DNA of 64,000 bases from Salvia splendens (lineage: Eukaryota; Streptophyta; Magnoliopsida; Lamiales; Lamiaceae): positions 36,048,719-36,112,718 of the forward strand of contig NC_056033.1 of assembly GCF_004379255.2 (NCBI RefSeq), given 5' to 3'. The notes below the pieces were generated by a model that made no database searches, had not been told where the DNA came from, and was given only the letters and a program-made list of their open reading frames with translations. Position numbers and translations under genes: made by a program. Shown piece by piece: positions 1 to 11,295 of this stretch. Every line of letters begins with the position of its first letter. Positions within the stretch are counted from its first letter, which is position 1.

Positions 1-1136
1 TCATTTTCTAATGAATTTCACAATATCTGGACAACAGATTTCGATTTAATTAGTTTTGGACAAAATCAAATAAATCCAGGTTAATTAGTGGCACGTGCGA
101 TAGCAAGGGTTTTGATTAACTTAGGTGAAATTAGTTTAGAAATATGGATAATCTAAATTTCTATATAAGATTATAATAATTACGTTGGCTAGCTGGTTTT
201 CAGTTTTCACCACGACGGTATATGAATGTAGGACAATGCAAAAATCTACTGGACTTAATTAATCAATGAATTCATGAATTCATTGATTATTGTTTTAATT
301 AAAGGTGAAGCAAGCAAATAATATTGGTTGACATGTAGTAATTGATATTCCATAGAGTGGCAAAGCATATTCGTTGATCAGTCAATATCATTTCTGCTTT
401 ACCTCACATTTTTCACAGATAAAGACACACATCATAAAACAAGTATCCACATTCTTGCCCTAAAAAAGGAGGAATGTAGATCAAAGGGCCACAAATAAAC
501 CTGAAAAATATAGTGACCGTCGGATTAATTATAGCTTTTTACACATATTTTGAGAGAGACAAACATATTGCTATTTAGCATAAAGAATTGACAGTGACAA
601 ATTGACAAATATAATTAAAGCATGCAACAATATATCTAAATGAGTAAATGGGACTTGTGTGTTCATAGTCTTACAATAATCGATGGGAACACTTACATTT
701 CAGAAATGTAGTATATTTCAAATGACAATCATCACACTCTCACTCTATAACTATATTAGTGTTAATTAATTGTTAAAATTACTCATACCCGTGAAGAAAA
801 TATACTCATTTTATATATCAAGTGCCAAAAAAGCTTGATTGCTTCAAATAATGACGAGACGTGACGAAGGTCGTAGCCTTGGCCATTTATTACTATAAAC
901 TTGTACTGGTAATTCACTTGTATTTGTGTCTTTAAAAGTATGCAATTGATGCGTCAAAATATTTTTGTCTATTGTGAGGCAGGCACGAATGATAATTTAT
1001 TTAGTAGGCTAATCGACAACACTTTATCATTTTATAATGTAAAGCAAGTCGAAGTTACATGCTTCACTACAAATCCTATAAATAATTACTCCATAAATAC
1101 AAGTTAGTTTTTTTCCTTTAACCCATAAATGAGTAC
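1..1136. other. AT-rich intergenic DNA
   Basis: No coding exon or RNA gene is recognisable here. The stretch is AT-rich, with short open frames that lack coding character. The only structured item is a perfect palindrome at 260-289, listed separately. Confidence 0.6.
260..289. repeat. 30-bp perfect palindrome
   Basis: The 15-base arm TAATCAATGAATTCA is followed immediately by its exact reverse complement, so the sequence could extrude as a cruciform or mark a decayed inverted-repeat element. No terminal repeats or target duplication were seen around it, so its origin is unknown. Confidence 0.7.
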
Positions 1137-1141
1137 ATATT

Positions 1142-3393
1142 TGTCACGCCCGCATTTTCTAAGGATAGAAAACACGGTTGATCGCGACTAGGGGAGGGTT
1201 AAAGAAGCGGGGAAGAAAGGGGAAATCAACACAACTCAACCATAGCCCGAAACAAATGGGAATTGCTCGAATAAAATCAGAGTATCTCAACAATCAACAA
1301 CTCAAAAGAAACAATATTTAGCGGAAGCATTTCGAGAGTAGAGTATGCCACGTGTGAAGACATGACACATTCAAAACACTTAGATTTCTTCAACGGTCTT
1401 GCTCAACACCCACCGCGCCTATCACGCTCAACCTGCACATTTTTAAAAAGAAATGCAGGGCTGAGTACTTGATGCACTCAGTGGACTCATGCCGAAAACA
1501 TTTTATAAAAAGTATTTATCATGCCACCATTGAGTGACCTTGGGGTTTTAACTTTAGAAATCACCCAATACACTAAAATAATTTCCATCGTAAAATTCGG
1601 TTGATCAACCATTTTCCCATAGCTATCTACCATATCTGATCCATTGATGACAAGGAACGTGGCCATATCCCAAGTCACTAGACCGGCCGACCCGAAAGAC
1701 GGCTCACGATCTCCATAGGTGTACACTAGCCTGAATAGGGACTCACTCCCTAGACAGACCCGAATTCGATTATCCATTGATGGCAAAAGCCACATCAGAT
1801 AGGTTCCATAGAATAAAACAAAACACGGCATGACAAATATTCATATCATTTTCACATAAAAATATACTTAGGGCATTGCCCTTATTTAAAAAGAAAGCCC
1901 ACCTCGTTCGTTTAATTTTCTGAATTTGAATTTCTTACTTCGACTTCATTTTTGTCCGCCTTCCTCTGATTCCATCCTCCTTTATGTTATTCTTGGGCCA
2001 AAAATTAATTTAAAGGAGGTGGCCCAAACTTAAAAATTTTTTTCCTAGGCCCAAAGCAATATGGCCCAAAATAAATAAAAGGAGCTAAAACTCCCAAATG
2101 CTTTCTTCTCCAAAACTCAACACCGATCTCTCTCTCCTCAATTTCTTCCCAGTTGAGGATTCCCAAATTCAGAGAAACTAATCTCTATCTCTCTCTCTAA
2201 TTCGTCAACCCCATTCTTTCCCAAATTCACTTTCCTCATCTCTTCTCTCTCAATTCAGCCTCGCTCCTCTTTCTCAAATCAACGGAGCTTTCGGAGCAAT
2301 TACCGCCGCCCCCTTCTCGCCGTCGCTGCCGAAGTCCAGCCGTCGCTGCTCCAGATCGAGACAGCCGCTGTCCGCCGTGCAGCCATCGTCGCGACCGTGA
2401 ACTCTCCATCTTTTCCGTTTCAATTGCACAGTGTCGTCATGCTTTCTCCACCGCCGTCGTGGGTTGCGCAGTCCGCTCGCCGTTGCTTCTCTCGGTCCGC
2501 CGCAAAAATAGAGAATCTGAATCGAACCTCCATCAACCTCCTCCTTCTCGGCTTGGTCACGGTGACTTAGCACCGGGCCTGCTCGTCAATCACCACTCAC
2601 CGCCGCCTCTACCGCTGTTGGATCGTTGCCTCCCCGCTGCAGCCGCTGATCGGGCGTTGCTGCTCCACCGGGACAGCCTACCATGCCGCTGCTGCTCTCG
2701 ATCTGCCGACACCACCGAACAGCCGTTGCCCATCACCTCTACACCGCTATTGATCCCTTGCTGCTCTCCGGTCAACAGCCTCGCCAACACGATGCCTGTC
2801 CGCCTCTCCTCGATTCGCCGTACCTCCTCCCTCTCGTTATTACAACTCATCATCGCTCCCTCCGTCGTCGGCCCACCGCTGCTGTCGTGCCTCTCTCTCT
2901 CTATTTCAAACATTCATCGATTGTTCATTGGATCTTGATTGGTTTCTTCTCTAACCAATTCTGTTTTCTGCAGGCTGCTTTGTTTTCCTTCTAATTTGTG
3001 TTTTCTTCGGCTCACGAATTTTTTTTGAAGGAAGAAAGTGGGTGATAGTTGTGTATATAAATACTAGAGCTTGTATTTTGGGGGTTGATAAGGAGATTTG
3101 TTCCTATTTTTCAGCTATGCAGATCATTGGCAGATTTGCTTGTATCAGATTTCAGTGGAAGAAAATCTCATGCTTTTAAAATCTTGATTGGGCTTCTACA
3201 AAATTGGGCTCAAAAGAAAGAAATAAAATGTATTTTAGACTCATAACAATTGTGCTTTAAATTGGGCTAGGAAAGAATAATTGTTTGGCTCAAAAAGTGA
3301 AATACTTCTCTCGATAAATAAATAAAGGCGAAATTTTTTTCCAGATGCGTAACGACGTCCTTTGGAGAATAAACAAAAAGTCGGGGTGTTACA
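1142..3393. mobile_element. Solo LTR, probably Ty3/gypsy
   Basis: The element begins TGTCACGCCCG and ends GGGGTGTTACA, which are imperfect inverted ends with the TG...CA signature of an LTR. It is flanked on both sides by the 5-bp direct repeat ATATT (1137-1141 and 3394-3398), as expected for integrase-mediated insertion. No gag or pol coding is present in its 2252 bp, so it is read as a solo LTR left by LTR-LTR recombination. Long LTRs with TGTCACG...GTGTTACA-like ends are familiar from plant chromoviruses such as Tekay. That lineage assignment is an inference. A TATA-like sequence at about 3053-3062 (TATATAAATA) suggests the LTR promoter is on the plus strand. Open frames inside it (for example 2459-2938) have no recognisable domain. 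Confidence 0.72.
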
Positions 3394-4415
3394 ATATTAC
3401 TATTCCAAAATTTTTTTAGGCAAATAAGCATAAATTTAAATATCAAGCCACAGTAAATTCGAACCTTTTAACCTTTGCCCTTTGGTATGGGCATCAACAA
3501 TCAACCGCTTGACCAAAACATGCATACTAGTGTATTTGAATTGGAGTTTCTCTTTTTTTAGATAAGAACACAACTATTTTGTAGTAATGCTTTTCTTGGT
3601 TTTCCATTTCTATTTGTGGTGTTTGAATTAATGGTATATACTCCTTAATAACAAATGTTTGGTTTGTTATTTAAAGCCACATTTCTATATTTCCAAGACT
3701 GCGAGCTATATTAGTAATTTCAGGTAATCTAAGATTGAAATAGTGGCTTGCACATATTATTATCACTGAACTTTTTATGATAGTAAAACAACCATTTTCA
3801 GCCTTAATTCAAAGAGCCATTGCCCACTAAACGGACCATACAAAAAATTTAACTAACAAATCAAACACTAGATAGAACCATTAAATGCACACTAATGTCC
3901 CTATTACTATTACTATGTTTATTTTGTGTATTACTATTACTATGTTTATTTTGTGTATGGGAATTAGAACAATATTTCGATAAAATTAGTCTTGGGCTTC
4001 ATAGGTTGGGCTTTAGCTCTTCTCTAGTCTGGCCATGAATCTTTTAACACCTGTTTAATACAATTAAATTAATACGGAGTACTAATAATTAGCACCTTTA
4101 TAAAACATACCACAATTCACTGTTAAAAAATTGTCAGCCCTACTAATGAGTCAGAATTTTGAGGCTGTTAAAAATAATTAAAAGATTAAATAAAACTGTT
4201 GGATGTGAAAAATGATGATCCTAAAAAATAGGTAAGATGAGAGATATGCACCTTTAGTTTTCCTAAAAACACAGCTAAAAAATCTCCCCATCCTCTGAAT
4301 ATTTCGTCAACTTCTTTAACCAAAAAACAAGGATCAGTTTGCATTATCTATTCCCATATTTTATCACTTCCATCTTCATTCCAACTCCCCTTCTCTCATT
4401 ACACACAGACACAAC
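3394..4415. other. ADF upstream intergenic region and 5' leader
   Basis: AT-rich sequence between the solo LTR and the ADF start codon. It contains a 27-bp unit duplicated in tandem at about 3903-3957. The last ~60 bases (CT-rich, then an ACACAGACACAAC leader) are probably the ADF 5' UTR. No other gene is seen. Confidence 0.5.
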
Positions 4416-5245
4416 ATGGTATGTTTCTTTGTTGCAACTCATTCATGATTCTGTTTATCCTTCATCTTCCATTTCTATTCTGTTTGCATCCATAAATCTT
4501 GATTCTTGAGATGAAATATCATGATATCTGCTTGTTTTTTCCTTATCACATTTTTCAGTTCTGTTTTTATGACATTTAGTGATATGTTTCCAAGACAAAT
4601 AGATCATTTGATTAATCCACCAAAAAAATGTGCAAAAGTGAGGCATGGAAAATATTTCAATATTTTGAACATTATAAGTAAGAGATGAAACTGTCACAAG
4701 ATTGTTTTGTTTCCTGCATTTCCTCAATCTTCATTACAGGCCAACTCAGCCTCCGGAATTGCTGTGCACGACGAATGCAAACTGACATTCTTGGAGCTAA
4801 AAGCCAGAAGAAACCACAGATATGTGATCTTCAAGCTGGATGATGCCCTCGACAAAGTGGTGGTAGACAAGATCGGGGGCCAGGGCGAGAGCTACGAGGA
4901 TTTCTGCAAGTGCTTGCCTGATGACGACTGTCGCTATGCTGTCTTCGACTATGACTTCACCACAGATGAAAACTGCCACAAGAGCAAGATCTTCTTCTTT
5001 GCATGGTCAAAAATTCTTTTATTTTTCCTTTTCACTGCTTTCTTTGTTTCCCAAAAATGAATTTTTTTCTCTTTCTTTCTTTCAAATATTTTAGGTCACC
5101 TGATGTTGCAAAGGTGAGGACTAAGATGTTGTATGCAAGCTCCAAAGACAGGTTCAAGAGAGAGTTGGATGGGATTCAGGTTGAGTTGCAAGCAACCGAT
5201 CCTAGCGAGATGAGCTGGGATATCCTCAAGGCCAGGGCTCTTTGA
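4416..5245 (+). CDS. ADF: Actin-depolymerizing factor (ADF/cofilin)
   Basis: Encodes a 139-residue ADF/cofilin that binds G- and F-actin and promotes severing and turnover of actin filaments in the cytoplasm. Three exons are read: 4416-4418 (the ATG alone, followed by GT), 4740-5005 and 5095-5245. The junctions are canonical GT-AG and rejoin in frame. An intron directly after the initiator ATG is a hallmark of plant ADF genes. The N-terminus [20 protein letters not shown] carries the Ser-6 region that calcium-dependent kinases phosphorylate in this family. The ADF-H domain fills the protein, and the long-helix actin-binding stretch around [20 protein letters not shown] is present. The C-terminus is ILKARAL followed by TGA. 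The length matches the family and nothing looks broken. The 3' UTR probably runs over the following ~250 bases. Confidence 0.95.
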
Positions 5246-5717
5246 ACACACGTTGCACCATCCACCACGTCTCACTCTCATATAAAACGTTCAACTTCTT
5301 ATAGTTTCGTGGCGGCTCTTTCGACTACATCCCAACTGGGCTTCATTTTATTTAGTATTTTGGAACTAGTACTTCTAGAAGGATAAAACCATCTGTTTAT
5401 TTTTTTGTCATTTTTGGTTATGTTCGTTGTGTTTTTTTACACGAGTGTTATGATGCATTAGCTGCATCTTCTCTGTGGCAATCTTATTTTTATCTGATAT
5501 AAACAATGCTTTTCAAGAATCATTTTATTGACATCAATGTCATGAATCACACCATAGCTTCTGTATCATGACACCCTCATTTACAAACCCTCAAAAACTA
5601 TGCTCTTATGCAACACTAACTTTAAAAGTGAAGAAAAAACAATAAAAAAAAGGCAGCAGCTTCCACATTAAACAAGCATGTAAGAATTTTACAAAAGAAG
5701 CAAACATAAAAGAGTGC
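5246..5717. other. Convergent 3' regions of ADF and GT90 genes
   Basis: About 470 AT-rich bases separate the ADF stop codon from the GT90 stop codon on the other strand. They presumably hold the two 3' UTRs. No further gene is visible. Confidence 0.5.
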
Positions 5718-8693
5718 TTATAACCGCGGCTGCTTCTTGTTTAGTTCGTCCCAGTACTGATTCTCCCACGCCTCCACCTGTTTAGTCATCTTGATCTTCC
5801 CATCAACGAAGACTTGGATTTCTTGAGGCTGGTAGGGAGGTTGCATCGTGCACGGATCCGACTCACTAGGCCCCTTCTCCAAGGATTCCTCCATGAACTC
5901 TCTCCAGATCCCTCGAGCAGAGCAGGCCACTGACTCAGGGCACAGCTCCACTGCGCCAGCAGGAACAGAGGGCATGTACTTCATCAGCTTCCCATACTCG
6001 TTAAGAAGATGGAACATGTAGTCGTAGATGTACTCCATTTTCAGATCCTCGTGGATGAAGCGACTCCCAGCTTCACCAATGGACTTTGCCTAGAATTTGG
6101 ACTCGTTTAGGACACTTTAGAGGTGTTTTTTTGCAAGAAGGAAACAGTTTACCTTTTCCTTGTGGTTGTTTCCCCAATCGACTGCAAACTTGAGAGACCT
6201 GCATTTGTCACTGTCCCTGACTGGCCAATAGTGGTGCTGAGGAACCATACCTCTTGTGAAGAAATCATACCAACGCAGAGTCATCAGCAAGACAGGGGAG
6301 TCGCAGGCAAATATGTACTTCTCGCTCACGGACCACGCCCATCCTTCTATGTAAATCTTGTACCTAAATTTCAAATGCTGGAATGAACAACTTTTTTCTT
6401 TTGAGGTTGGTTAATTCTTGAATAAGGTGATTGCAGAATAAGAAAAGCAAGAAGCAAATTATCACCTGTGGGTGCATTGGTTTCCAAGATTGGATTGCTT
6501 GTATCCTTGTTGGGACTCTGCAATCCAGTCCTGAAATGCAAGCAAATCAAAAATAAGAATAGTAGTAGTTGAGGTTGAGGTTGAGGGATGATGATTGGGT
6601 GTAGAGAAGATTGCATGCCTGAACATAAAGACGAGTGTTCCAGTCAGTTTGAGGAGTAGCATTGCACTTCATAAGGTCAGCCCTCCATTTGCAAACATTG
6701 GGGTTTCCCTTCCAATAAGCATAGGGCTCTCTATCCTCCCATTTTATCTTCTTGTTTCCTTCTTTTATGTCCTTCAACACACTTCTCCATGGCTTTATAT
6801 TCGTCTCAGCCCTACACCACCAACCATTCTTAATTTTCCCCTTCATCATCAATTGATCAAACGCATCAATCCAATTTATCAAGCGTTTTCGGTTTCATTT
6901 TATCAATACATGCTATTTATGATTACAAATGAGCTAGACAAGAAATCATATTTGATTAGAACAGATTCAAGAGCCCTAATTTTGTTATAATTCCTAATTT
7001 TAGCGCATATTTTTCCAGGAATACACCAACAAACAATAAGCTTGGAAAAAGGGCTTTGAGTTAAAAAAAAACAACATTACCAGCCCCAAAACGACCAGTC
7101 GGGGAAGACGATATCCAAGCTGCGCCAATCAGAACAGTAGCGGAACACGGGCGGCGGGGCGGAATCGGGCAGCCGGAAGCGGCTAGCCTGGACGACGGGG
7201 CGGTCGTCGCAGTCGAACATCAGCTCGAGATCGGGCAATCTCCCCGGGTAGGTCCGGATCAGCTGCGCGATCCCCCAAACCGTGAACAGAGCTCGAGTCT
7301 GGATTGACGGCCGGAAATTCTCGACGTACACCTTCCCGTCCAGGATGATGAGGCGGAAATGCGCCGTCGCCCGCGCTTTCTCCACCATCTCTTTCGTCAC
7401 TCCGGTCCGTCTCCAGTGGCGCAGGTCCTCGTGGATCCATCGGAAATATTCCGGGCAGGTCGGCGCCGGATTTGCAGACGGTTCGCGCCTGACCGGGCGG
7501 TTTATCGGGCAGGACTTGGTGTGATTCCACGCGCCGCAGTCGAGGGTATTTTCGCCTTTTGCTATAGTTGTCCGTTGGTAAGAGTATTTTACATACTTAC
7601 CCTTCAAGATTAAATTTACTCAAATCAATAACAACATTTCTCAATAGAAGTAATTTTTTTTAATAAAGTGCGCACTTAAAGTGCAACTTATAAGACATGA
7701 ATTTTCAATTTTTATAGTTATGTTATAGAAAAACATTAAAAAATACTCCTATGTTTTTTTGCGCAAAGTTTTAAATTATACTCCTATATTTTGTGGATAT
7801 TACGCAATTGAAACCGAGGAAAATCTAGGACACGTTATTATGAAATCTAATTAAGCGTAATTAGTTAAATTCAATTCATGAGGCTGGTTGTTATGAGGAG
7901 TAGCTACTAAGTATTGGTTTAAGGTTGACTAATGTCATGTTATTCTCGGTGCATACGTACAAGATACTCGAATTAATACTCAAGAAAATACTAGGAGTAC
8001 TGCATTTTAACATCTTCATCTCCGAATTAGTAATTGTTTAATAGAGGGCATATGAGTATGATGTCCCAGTAGATTTGTGTTCTATATCTACATTAATCAA
8101 CAACTTATCAAAATTTTATTATGAGAACAAGCAATTTCATCTATATATCCCACTAACTTTTTTATAGTCAAATTACCACTAATTCAATAACGAAGCCAGC
8201 AATTTCATTTATCCCACTAATATTTTTTATAGTAAAAATTGAACATGGCAAATCCCTTTTGCAAAAGCGATATTGTCCAGTAATTCTCTCTGCCTAATAG
8301 TAAAATTTAGTATACGAAGAATTTGATCGTGCACAACGAGTCCACTATAACCCCATGGTAATAAATTCATTTTGAAAGATCTTGTATGATTACATAAGAC
8401 TATGAAAGAAAAGTTTATTCCACTTCATGGGGAAAACCAGCTAACAGTAATAATATCGAATAGTACTATCAAACAAGATATGGATGTTTGATTAAAGATT
8501 GATGTAGGACACTTACGGGGTCTACCTGGCCGGTGAAGATGAGCCCAGCAAGAACGAGGAGGAAGAAGACGAAGAGGAGAAGTGTATATGATGAACAAAC
8601 TGGCTTGTTATATGAGGGCGACTTCAGAGAATGTTTCTTGAAACAAGGCCTCAGCCAGCATACATCCATCAACTTCTCCTCATGTCCTTTCAT
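5718..8693 (-). CDS. GT90/CAP10-domain O-glucosyltransferase (rumi-like)
   Basis: Predicted type II membrane glycosyltransferase of family GT90 (CAP10/DUF821), about 512 residues. Six exons on the minus strand: 8693-8517, about 7601-7081 (acceptor could be 7595), 6811-6619, 6530-6466, 6363-6153 and 6089-5718. All phases join. Exon 1 gives a short basic N-terminus and one hydrophobic segment (LLLFVFFLLVLAGLIF) that would anchor it in ER or Golgi membrane. Exon 2 has CPEYFRWIHEDLRHWRRTG and a DWRSLDIVFPDWSFWGW motif. Later exons carry WKGNPNVCKWRADLMKCN, DWIAESQQGYKQSNLGNQCT and the conserved RYKIYIEGWAWSVSEKYIFA with CDSPVLL. In animals the family transfers glucose or xylose to EGF repeats. 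The acceptor of plant members is unclear, so substrate is not assigned. The intron after exon 3 starts with GC rather than GT. Confidence 0.88.
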
Positions 8694-9867
8694 GTTTTCC
8701 CTCACTTCTGCCAACACACCTTATTATCACTGCTTATACATGTAATCAAAACTCATCAATCAAGATTCTTTAATAGAGAGAGAGAGAGATTGAGAGAGTT
8801 GATTGTACTATCTAGAGTTGTGAAACATAGGTAAGAATATGAATAATTCTTTGAAGAATAATCTACCGGTTGAAAATTGATCAGATTACTATTGAATATT
8901 AATAGTAATGAGAAAGTAATGTATGTTCTCTTTAGAGGGCTATTCACGTTGATCTCCTATTGGATGACAGTATTCATCAAATGACCCTCCTTATATCATG
9001 CCTTATACATAGGCCGAGGAAGGAAAAATGGGGTTAGTGAATCTACCATTAGAATGAAGATAATAATAATAATAGTTGTATATGACCTTGGGTATTATAA
9101 TTACTAGATATTTTTCCTATTAAACACGTACTGCTCCATCACCCTCAACAAATGTAGATATCACCTAATAACTACATATAAACATGAAGGTTTTCTTATA
9201 ATAATTATAAAATCTTTAATTTACTACATAATCATCAACAAAAAAACTATTGTTATAAATATGTCAAACTCAAAAATGATCTTACAAGTCAACTCCTGTT
9301 TTATATTACAAGCAGACATTACAAAATTTAAGATCAATTCAATATAGGAGTTTTACAGCTTTACAAATTGAGAAAAGTAAAATTTAGAACTAGGGAATTT
9401 CTCGTGAAGCAAGTGAAAAGTGTGATACTACGAATTATACATGTGACTAAACCCACAATTACTGGGATTGACTACATCTACTTCATCTAAAATATATGCA
9501 AACTCATGCTGTAGAATATAAGCAACAAGAATGAATCACCTGAAAACGTGACACCAACACATGATGGCCATTTCCTCACCGATTTTCCATCAATGAACTG
9601 CTGACCAGATATAAATTACAAAAAAAAAAAGAAGAAAAGATGAGCAGTACGATGTAAGTTTGAATATACATATATATGATGCATGCATGTATGTAAATTA
9701 TCAGAGAAATGGAAGTTTAGTTGAATCAGTCTTTCATGTGTAAACAAACAACTACTTGTAAGGTAAAGGACACATACGTTAGTAGGAATATGGAGTATGC
9801 TCAAATCCAAAGCAGTGAAAGAGCCATAATTTCTCAGCAAAAACTCCAACTATAAGAGTTCTATTTT
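8694..9867. other. GT90 upstream region, no gene assigned
   Basis: The first ~200 bases contain a GA/CT run (8776-8796) typical of a plant 5' UTR or core promoter for the minus-strand GT90 gene. Further on, minus-strand 9600-9540 could encode an exon-like stretch (FIDGKSVRKWPSCVGVTFS) between plausible splice signals. It could not be tied to a family and is not called. Confidence 0.4.
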
Positions 9868-9963
9868 ACCATTTCGGTCCGTCCCACAATAAGAGTCATA
9901 TTTCACTTTTACTAGGTAAGTAGGCCCCACATTTCACCAACTTATTCCACTCACATTTTATTA

Positions 9964-10167
9964 CTCCCTCCGTCCCACTAAAGATGACTCACTTTCCTTT
10001 TTGGTTTTGTCCCATCCAAGATGATCCATTATTATAAATGGAAACACTTTTATCTCTACTTTATTCCCTCTCTCTTACTTTACTCTCTCCACTTAAACAC
10101 ACAAATAAAATTGTATAAAACTCCGTGCCACCCAAGGACGAGGTCATCTTCCTTCGGACGGAGGGGG
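9964..10167. mobile_element. Stowaway MITE (Tc1/mariner), TA target site
   Basis: Termini are CTCCCTCCGTCCC and GGACGGAGGGGG with TA on both sides (9962-9963 and 10168-10169), the standard Stowaway terminal repeat and target duplication. The 204-bp element is non-coding and sits within the outer Stowaway copy. Confidence 0.75.
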
Positions 10168-10210
10168 TATAAAACTAATACATATAAGTGGGACCCATAT
10201 TTCACTAACT

Positions 10211-10652
10211 TTTTTTTTAAAGGATAATCGACGATGGTTCCCCATCTACCCCCGAAGTGACTCGGACCCCCGGCCTAACGGTCGGATGTGAAGCGTCTTA
10301 CCACCGAGCTGCACTTCGTTGTCGGGATGGGAAGGAACGAGTCAGCCAACCTTTCCCTAAGCACGGGTCCAGACCAGTTAACTGTATCATCCCAATCAAG
10401 GGTACCAAGTTAACCTATCTCCCCCAGTGCCTGGGTCCCAAGTACGGGTCCAGACCAGTTAACTGTATCAACCCAATCAAGGGTACCAAGTTAACCTATC
10501 TCCCCCAGCGCCTGGATCCAGGCCAGGACTCAAGAACTCCCCAGGGGAAATTAATCCCCAAGTTGCCCCTCCCAGGGATCGAACTCGTGACCTCTAGGAT
10601 GGCGCGGTATCCTTGCCTCCCTCCTCAACCACTTGAGCTAGGGGGCTTGGAT
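10211..10652 (-). mobile_element. tRNA-derived SINE with 14-bp target duplication
   Basis: Read on the minus strand, the element starts near CAAGCCCCCTAGCTCAAGTGG, which contains a pol III A box (TAGCTCAAGTGG). About 50 bases later comes a B box (AGTTCGATCCC). It ends with an A-run at 10218-10211. Flanking copies ATATTTCACTAACT (10197-10210) and ATATTCCACTAACT (10653-10666) differ at one base and form the target-site duplication. The body contains an 81-bp tandem duplication at about 10363-10524, which explains a length (442 bp) above that of typical plant SINEs. Confidence 0.8.
10363..10524. repeat. 81-bp tandem duplication inside the SINE
   Basis: Two head-to-tail copies, each opening with ACGGGTCCAGACCAGTTAAC and differing at only a few positions. 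The duplication lies wholly inside the SINE body. Confidence 0.85.
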
Positions 10653-10876
10653 ATATTCCACTAACTTATTCAACCCACTTTTCTTTACATATCTTAAAAT
10701 TCATGTCATAACTAAATAGGACTCCTATTGCGGGACGGAGAGAGTATTTTAGTAGATCTGCTTGGAAATTACACCCAAAGTTGCACATAAACTACTCAAT
10801 ATAACATGATGCACTTGGTTGTCTAGTATATGAACTTTATAAAGACATGCTGAGAAAGGACAGCACATTTTTGTAC

Positions 10877-10964
10877 CTTGAATTCTCGATAAGTGAGATC
10901 CCTGGTGCGGCACTGTGAAGGGTGATCTTGCTTGAGTGATATAAAAAGCTCCAACAATCGCCTC
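10877..10964 (-). pseudogene. Probable late exon of a TAD1-like adenosine deaminase
   Basis: An 88-bp open stretch lies between a TTCTTAG acceptor and an AAG|GTAC donor on the minus strand. In the reading frame with phase 1 entry it encodes RLLELFISLKQDHPSQCRTR followed by DLTYREFK. This resembles, from memory of the family, the C-terminal region of plant tRNA-specific adenosine deaminases. It lies downstream, on the same strand, of the recognisable first exon at 13403-13247. No exon carrying the catalytic HAE or PC..C motifs was found between them, so the locus looks gutted. The assignment is tentative. Confidence 0.35.
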
Positions 10965-11295
10965 CTAAGAACAAATGATAAGTAGTAATGACAGCTTTAC
11001 TTAGAAAGAAGCGGTTAAGTGTGGACAAGCAATGCAGAATTCACTTAGAAATATCCGTTAGCATTTAAATATGGGGGTAGGTTGTTTAAAAGTTTATGCC
11101 GCACAGAGAGTGGTATCCTTGGTGGAAGGAGTTTAAGTGACCTACCCTTATATGAGATTCACATGGCTCCAAATTCATTAAGATTCAAGAATATTGACTA
11201 CGTGGTTTGTTGCCCTATTTAATCTGGAAAACAAAAACAGCAGAGGAAGTAGCAAATCAAATGAGAATTCCAATACTTGAAAGTGACAAAGGCAG

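Larger units (their letters stand above)
9869..10744. mobile_element. Stowaway-like MITE carrying nested insertions
   Basis: The left end (CGGTCCGTCCCACAATAAGAG) and the reverse complement of the right end (CTCTCCGTCCCGCAATAGGAG) are clearly similar inverted termini of the Stowaway type, with TA at the outer edges. A second Stowaway copy and a SINE lie inside, so the original MITE was only a few hundred bases long. Boundaries are accurate to a few bases. Confidence 0.55.

Noticed and set aside
2459..2994. Overlapping open frames on both strands within GC-richer DNA
   Set aside because: They lie inside the solo LTR, have no domain, are Pro/Ser/Leu-rich in the manner of CT-rich untranslated sequence, and are open in several frames at once.
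9540..9600. Exon-like minus-strand stretch with FIDGKSVRKWPSCVGVTFS
   Set aside because: Splice signals are plausible, but no neighbouring exon or known family could be connected to it.
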